A DNA stretch of 64,000 bases from Superficieibacter sp. HKU1 (GTDB taxonomy: Bacteria > Pseudomonadota > Gammaproteobacteria > Enterobacterales > Enterobacteriaceae), in NCBI RefSeq assembly GCF_029319185.1, contig NZ_CP119754.1:3720001-3784000 (forward strand), written 5' to 3'. Shown here piece by piece: positions 60,684 through 64,000 of this stretch. The notes beneath the pieces were generated by a model. The model was not told the origin of the DNA, searched no databases, and saw only the letters and a list, made by a program, of their open reading frames with translations. A program made the translations under genes and the position numbers. Numbering within the stretch: the first letter of the stretch is position 1; each line of letters opens with the position of its first letter.

Positions 60684-61189
60684 GGCGTTAATTCCTTTAC
60701 TATCGTCGTTACCGCCAGCACCAGCGCCGTTTTGAGCATCGCGACGTATCGCGTTTCTGAATAGACGGCGAAATCGGCAAATTTCATCGCTTTCAGTGCG
60801 TTATATAACGTCGCATTGTCGGTAATACTGTTTATGTTGCTGATAAAATCCCAGGTTATCTCATCCGCATAACCCGGCACCTGCGCCTGTGTTGACAGAT
60901 AATGGCCGAACTGTGAGAAATGGGTAATATCGGCATACAGCCATTTATCCATTTTTCCGAGAGCGAATATCAGGCGTAGCGCAACATCAATATCATCAAG
61001 CGGTCCACTCTGCGCCAGCAATGGTTTTACGGCATATTCGACGATTTCTTCATCATTGTTAACGAATAACGACGGCAGAAACTGCCTGATGGCCCGCAGC
61101 AAAATGTCGTTCGCAGTTTCCATAAAAGAGCATAAATCGTCCTGATCGTTTAGCTGCTCAAGCACATCATCTTCTGTCAGCGTCGTCAT
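60680..61189 (-). CDS. yggD: MtlR-family protein YggD
   Basis: The 169-residue helical protein belongs to the MtlR (mannitol operon repressor) family and equals E. coli YggD in length. Its stop overlaps the yggC start (ATGA). A regulatory role in the neighbouring sugar cluster is likely by family, but it has no clear DNA-binding motif. Confidence 0.93.
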   Translation of the reverse strand: MTTLTEDDVLEQLNDQDDLCSFMETANDILLRAIRQFLPSLFVNNDEEIVEYAVKPLLAQSGPLDDIDVALRLIFALGKMDKWLYADITHFSQFGHYLSTQAQVPGYADEITWDFISNINSITDNATLYNALKAMKFADFAVYSETRYVAMLKTALVLAVTTIVKELTP

Positions 61190-61204
61190 TCGTCTCTCGA
61201 TAGA

Positions 61205-62176
61205 TCACCTGGAGTGTAGGGAGTCTATTATATTACACGTTCGGTCAGCGCCATTAATAAGCAATGTTTGCGTATGCACCTTGCCGCTGTACTGGTGAAT
61301 GCCTTTAAGCAGATCGCCATCCGTTACGCCCGTGGCGCAGAAGAGGATATTGTCACTTTTTACCAGTGCATCAAGCGTGTAGATCTGATTCACCTCAACG
61401 CCCATCATGGTGCAGCGGCGGCGTTCGTCTTCGGCAATCTGACAATGTTCCTGCGTCTCCCCTTTTGCCTGGCTGAAATCAATTAATTCAGCCTGCATAT
61501 CCCCGTCAAGCGCTTTAACGGCGCAGGCGGAGATAACCCCTTCCGGCGCACCGCCGATGGTGTACATCACGTCAAAAGGATTCTCATGCTGGCAGGTCAG
61601 CACGCTGGCTGCGACGTCACCATCGGCCAGGGCAAAAACCTTCACGCCCAACCGGGTTGCCGCCTGAATGGCCGGTTGAAGCCGTGGCTTATCCAGCGTT
61701 ACCATCCGCAACGCCTCAAGCGGTTTGCCCAGGGCGAGAGCGACATTACGCAGGTTTTCTTCAAGCGATAACGCCAGGTTAATCGCGCCATGCGCTCGCT
61801 GGTTTACCACCAGCTTTTTCATGTACATATCCGGGGCGTGTAGCAAACTGCCCTGCGGCGCAAAGGCCATCACCGCCAGCGCATTACTTTGCCCCATCGC
61901 CACCATGCGCGTGCCTTCAATAGGATCGACGGCGATATCCACCGCAGGACCACAACCGGTGCCGACTTCTTCGCCAATATAGAGCATCGGTGCGCGGTCG
62001 ATTTCTCCCTCACCGATGACAATACGCCCCTGCATGGCGATGTCATTCAGCGCCCGGCGCATCGCCGTCACCGCCAGACCATCAATTTTGTTCTTGTCGC
62101 CACATCCGGTTTGCGGCCAGGCGGCAAGCGCCGCCTGTTCCGTAATGCGAAAGAGCGGCCACGCCAGTGACATCAT
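61205..62176 (-). CDS. yggF: fructose-1,6-bisphosphatase class II-like YggF
   Basis: The 323-residue protein is a GlpX-type (class II) fructose-1,6-bisphosphatase with metal and substrate motifs GEGEIDRAPMLYIGEE, VDPIEGT and TIGGAPEG. E. coli YggF has this activity in vitro. Its start overlaps the yggP stop by four bases. ATG at 62176 is followed directly by a second ATG, so the start may be one codon later. Confidence 0.95.
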   Translation of the reverse strand: MMSLAWPLFRITEQAALAAWPQTGCGDKNKIDGLAVTAMRRALNDIAMQGRIVIGEGEIDRAPMLYIGEEVGTGCGPAVDIAVDPIEGTRMVAMGQSNALAVMAFAPQGSLLHAPDMYMKKLVVNQRAHGAINLALSLEENLRNVALALGKPLEALRMVTLDKPRLQPAIQAATRLGVKVFALADGDVAASVLTCQHENPFDVMYTIGGAPEGVISACAVKALDGDMQAELIDFSQAKGETQEHCQIAEDERRRCTMMGVEVNQIYTLDALVKSDNILFCATGVTDGDLLKGIHQYSGKVHTQTLLINGADRTCNIIDSLHSR

Positions 62177-63450
62177 TCCGCCGCCTCCCCGATATCCACG
62201 CCAAACTGCGCCAGCAAATATTTCTCTGCCTTCTCGTTCCAGATGCCGTGGGTCTCTTCCACGAGTTCGGCCAGCGCTTTAAATAGCGGGTCGGTTTTAC
62301 CTTTTTCGGCGAAATCGGCAATTGCCGTCAGCGGCATGGTGACGCCGTTATAGATAAGCTTTTTGCCGCCCGGAATATCCGGCAGATTAAGCACCGTCTC
62401 CGGCACCGCATCCAGCCCGCCGATATGGGTGACCATAAAGGAGGGCTGAAGCTGGCCGGACGCGCTCAGGGCAATCGCCTCTTGCATGTCATCCGTGGAG
62501 CCGCCGGAGGTGCCAACCACGTGGGTACTGTTGTAATGCACATTGTAAAAGTTAAATGGCACTTTGAAGTTTTTGTCCGTTGGCCCGGCAAAGAAGTTCA
62601 GGCAGCCATCTTCCGCCAGCAGTTCGTCGGCCAGTTCCACGACCGCAGGCACGGCGGCATAAACAAAGATATCGTCAAAGCCCGCATCGTCGGTCAGCGC
62701 ACGCAGCGCCTGTACCGGGTCGCTGATGCCCGTGGTATTCACATAAATCAGCTCAATACCTTTGCTGGCGGCCAGCTCAACCGGCAGCAGTTTTTGCACC
62801 TGCGCCAGCCGTTTTTCGTCGATATCGACCACCACGACTTTTGCCGGATTGACGCCGCCGTTAATCGCATAATCAATCGCGCCAATGCCCATCGGCCCGG
62901 CGCAGGCCAGCAGCGCAATATTGCCTCCCGGCTTCACGCCCATCCGGTGCTCATAAACATATTGCGTGGTGTGATAGTTGGCGTGATAGGCGCCAATAAT
63001 GCAGCACAGCGGTTCCGCCAGCGAGGCGGCGGCAAAATAAGATCCGTGATACGGCAATACACAGCCGAGATTAATCGCGATTTCAGGGATAATCATATAC
63101 GTGGCGTTACCGCCAAAATATTCATAGCTGTAACCCGCGGAATAACCACTCGGCAAGCCCATCGCCGGTTGCAGAACAAAGCGCTGGCCCTTTTTATATT
63201 TGCCGGTCAAATTTTTACCGACGTCGACAATAATGCCTGCGCATTCATGGCCGGTGATCGCCGGATGGTTTTCCAGGTCGTCCGGCACACGTTTATGATC
63301 GCTGCCGAGTAATGCGGCTTTCCAGGTGGATAAACAGACGCTGTCGGAAATCACGCTGACCAGCAGTTCATTATCGGTAATTTCAGGCAAGTCGAATTCG
63401 CGGATGCGGACATCCCGCTTGCCATAAATAGCAGCAACTTTCGTTTTCAT
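62173..63450 (-). CDS. yggP: zinc-type alcohol dehydrogenase-like protein YggP
   Basis: The 425-residue medium-chain dehydrogenase has the zinc-site GHECAG near 70 and the nucleotide-binding segment ACAGPMGIGAID near 185. It corresponds to E. coli YggP, probably a sugar-alcohol or sugar-phosphate dehydrogenase that works on the product of the CmtA PTS; this is inference from position. It overlaps yggF and starts 2 bases after cmtA ends. Confidence 0.93.
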   Translation of the reverse strand: MKTKVAAIYGKRDVRIREFDLPEITDNELLVSVISDSVCLSTWKAALLGSDHKRVPDDLENHPAITGHECAGIIVDVGKNLTGKYKKGQRFVLQPAMGLPSGYSAGYSYEYFGGNATYMIIPEIAINLGCVLPYHGSYFAAASLAEPLCCIIGAYHANYHTTQYVYEHRMGVKPGGNIALLACAGPMGIGAIDYAINGGVNPAKVVVVDIDEKRLAQVQKLLPVELAASKGIELIYVNTTGISDPVQALRALTDDAGFDDIFVYAAVPAVVELADELLAEDGCLNFFAGPTDKNFKVPFNFYNVHYNSTHVVGTSGGSTDDMQEAIALSASGQLQPSFMVTHIGGLDAVPETVLNLPDIPGGKKLIYNGVTMPLTAIADFAEKGKTDPLFKALAELVEETHGIWNEKAEKYLLAQFGVDIGEAAE

Positions 63451-63452
63451 TT

Positions 63453-64000
63453 TTACCTCTGCGATCGGTTTTTATGTTCAGCGGTTAACTGATTAAATAA
63501 CGTGTCGAGTTGTGGGTCGCCGATATAGTTATTGATCAACACCAGCGGCTTATTCGTAACGCGTTTCACTCGCCCTTCCAGACTGGAATGGGTCACCACA
63601 ATATCAGCCGCGTCCGGCGTGTTTTCGATGGCAAAGTGTTTGACCTCAATACTTAATCCGGCTTTCTCAAGACGTTTACGGAACGTGGTCGCCCCCATGG
63701 CACTCGATCCCATTCCGGCGTCGCAGACAAAGGCGATAAACTTCACGCGGCTCAGAGAAAATGCGCCTTCCTGTTTCATCGCTTTCACCGCGCTGGCCGA
63801 CCGGGCAAACTCATCTTCAGACTCCGTTTCCGCCGTTTTTTCCATCTTCAGGATTAACGAGGTGATGACGAAGGAAACGAGAGCGCCTGCCGTGACCCCG
63901 GCAATGGTGGCGAGGAAAGATCCTTTCGGCGTCAGCGCGAGATACGCGAAGATAGAGCCTGGGCTTGGACCCGCCACCAGGCCGCCATCCAGCAAATTAA
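63453..64000 (-). CDS. cmtA: mannitol-type PTS permease CmtA (EIICB), N-terminus beyond window
   Basis: The last ~182 codons of a mannitol-family EII permease are present; the frame is still open at base 64000. The end of the EIIC membrane domain (LAGPSPGS-like VAGPSPGSIFAYLAL, then a membrane helix) is followed by the EIIB domain with the phosphorylated Cys in FVCDAGMGSSAMG. It matches the C-terminus of E. coli CmtA. It heads the cluster cmtA-yggP-yggF-yggD-yggC; the partner EIIA (cmtB) would lie further on. Confidence 0.92.
   Translation of the reverse strand, partial: NLLDGGLVAGPSPGSIFAYLALTPKGSFLATIAGVTAGALVSFVITSLILKMEKTAETESEDEFARSASAVKAMKQEGAFSLSRVKFIAFVCDAGMGSSAMGATTFRKRLEKAGLSIEVKHFAIENTPDAADIVVTHSSLEGRVKRVTNKPLVLINNYIGDPQLDTLFNQLTAEHKNRSQR

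Noticed and set aside
1..64000. CRISPR arrays, insertion sequences, integrons or prophage genes
   Set aside because: I saw no regularly spaced direct repeats, no transposase, integrase or phage structural genes; the only short repeats are REP units.

Overview
The window is a stretch of chromosome from a member of the Enterobacteriaceae related to Escherichia, Citrobacter and Enterobacter. About 45 proteins match E. coli K-12 products almost residue for residue (LysS, PrfB, RecJ, XerD, GcvTHP, UbiI, UbiH, SerA, RpiA, FbaA, Pgk, Epd). They lie in the E. coli order for the region around 65 min: glyU - ygeR - idi - lysS - prfB - recJ - dsbC - xerD - fldB - ygfX - sdhE - ygfZ - yqfA - bglA - ygfF - gcvPHT - ubiI - ubiH - pepP - ygfB - zapA - ssrS - fau - serA - rpiA - argP - yggE - argO - mscS - fbaA - pgk - epd - yggC - yggD - yggF - yggP - cmtA. 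I cannot fix the genus from sequence alone.

Positions 1-19.9 kb are accessory and end at the tRNA-Gly(CCC) gene glyU. From the left edge they hold: (a) the end of a bacterial microcompartment locus, with a BMC shell protein cut by the edge, a second S-adenosylmethionine synthetase, and a PocR-type sensor kinase with an AraC-type response regulator; (b) a GH15 glucoamylase-like gene; (c) an overlapping four-gene respiratory operon of a multi-Fe-S molybdopterin formate dehydrogenase-like protein, a DUF1641 partner and a cyanide-insensitive-type cytochrome bd oxidase with an unusually short subunit II; (d) an AraC regulator divergent from an MFS exporter, followed closely by a subclass B3 metallo-beta-lactamase, a VOC-fold protein and a class A beta-lactamase; (e) a three-gene operon coding for a SLOG-like Rossmann protein, a four-helix membrane protein and a TIR protein with one membrane span and about eleven 32-residue repeats. 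Operon (e) is the best candidate in the window for an undescribed conflict or defence system.

From glyU rightwards the backbone is interrupted by small accessory insertions. A LysR regulator with a divergent hydroxyarylate decarboxylase module (UbiD family, UbiX family, DUF554) sits between ygeR and idi, where K-12 has purine-catabolism genes. An RpiR-type regulator stands in front of bglA where K-12 has yqfB. An orphan TRAP-type solute-binding protein lies between argO and mscS. SibC, which K-12 carries between fau and serA, has no room here.

Functional groups in the backbone: translation (lysS, prfB with its programmed frameshift), DNA maintenance (recJ, xerD), periplasmic disulfide isomerisation (dsbC), one-carbon metabolism (gcvTHP, fau, serA, ygfZ), ubiquinone hydroxylation (ubiI, ubiH), and lower glycolysis (fbaA, pgk, epd) with CRP and Cra sites upstream, followed by the yggCDFP-cmtA sugar cluster that runs off the right edge.
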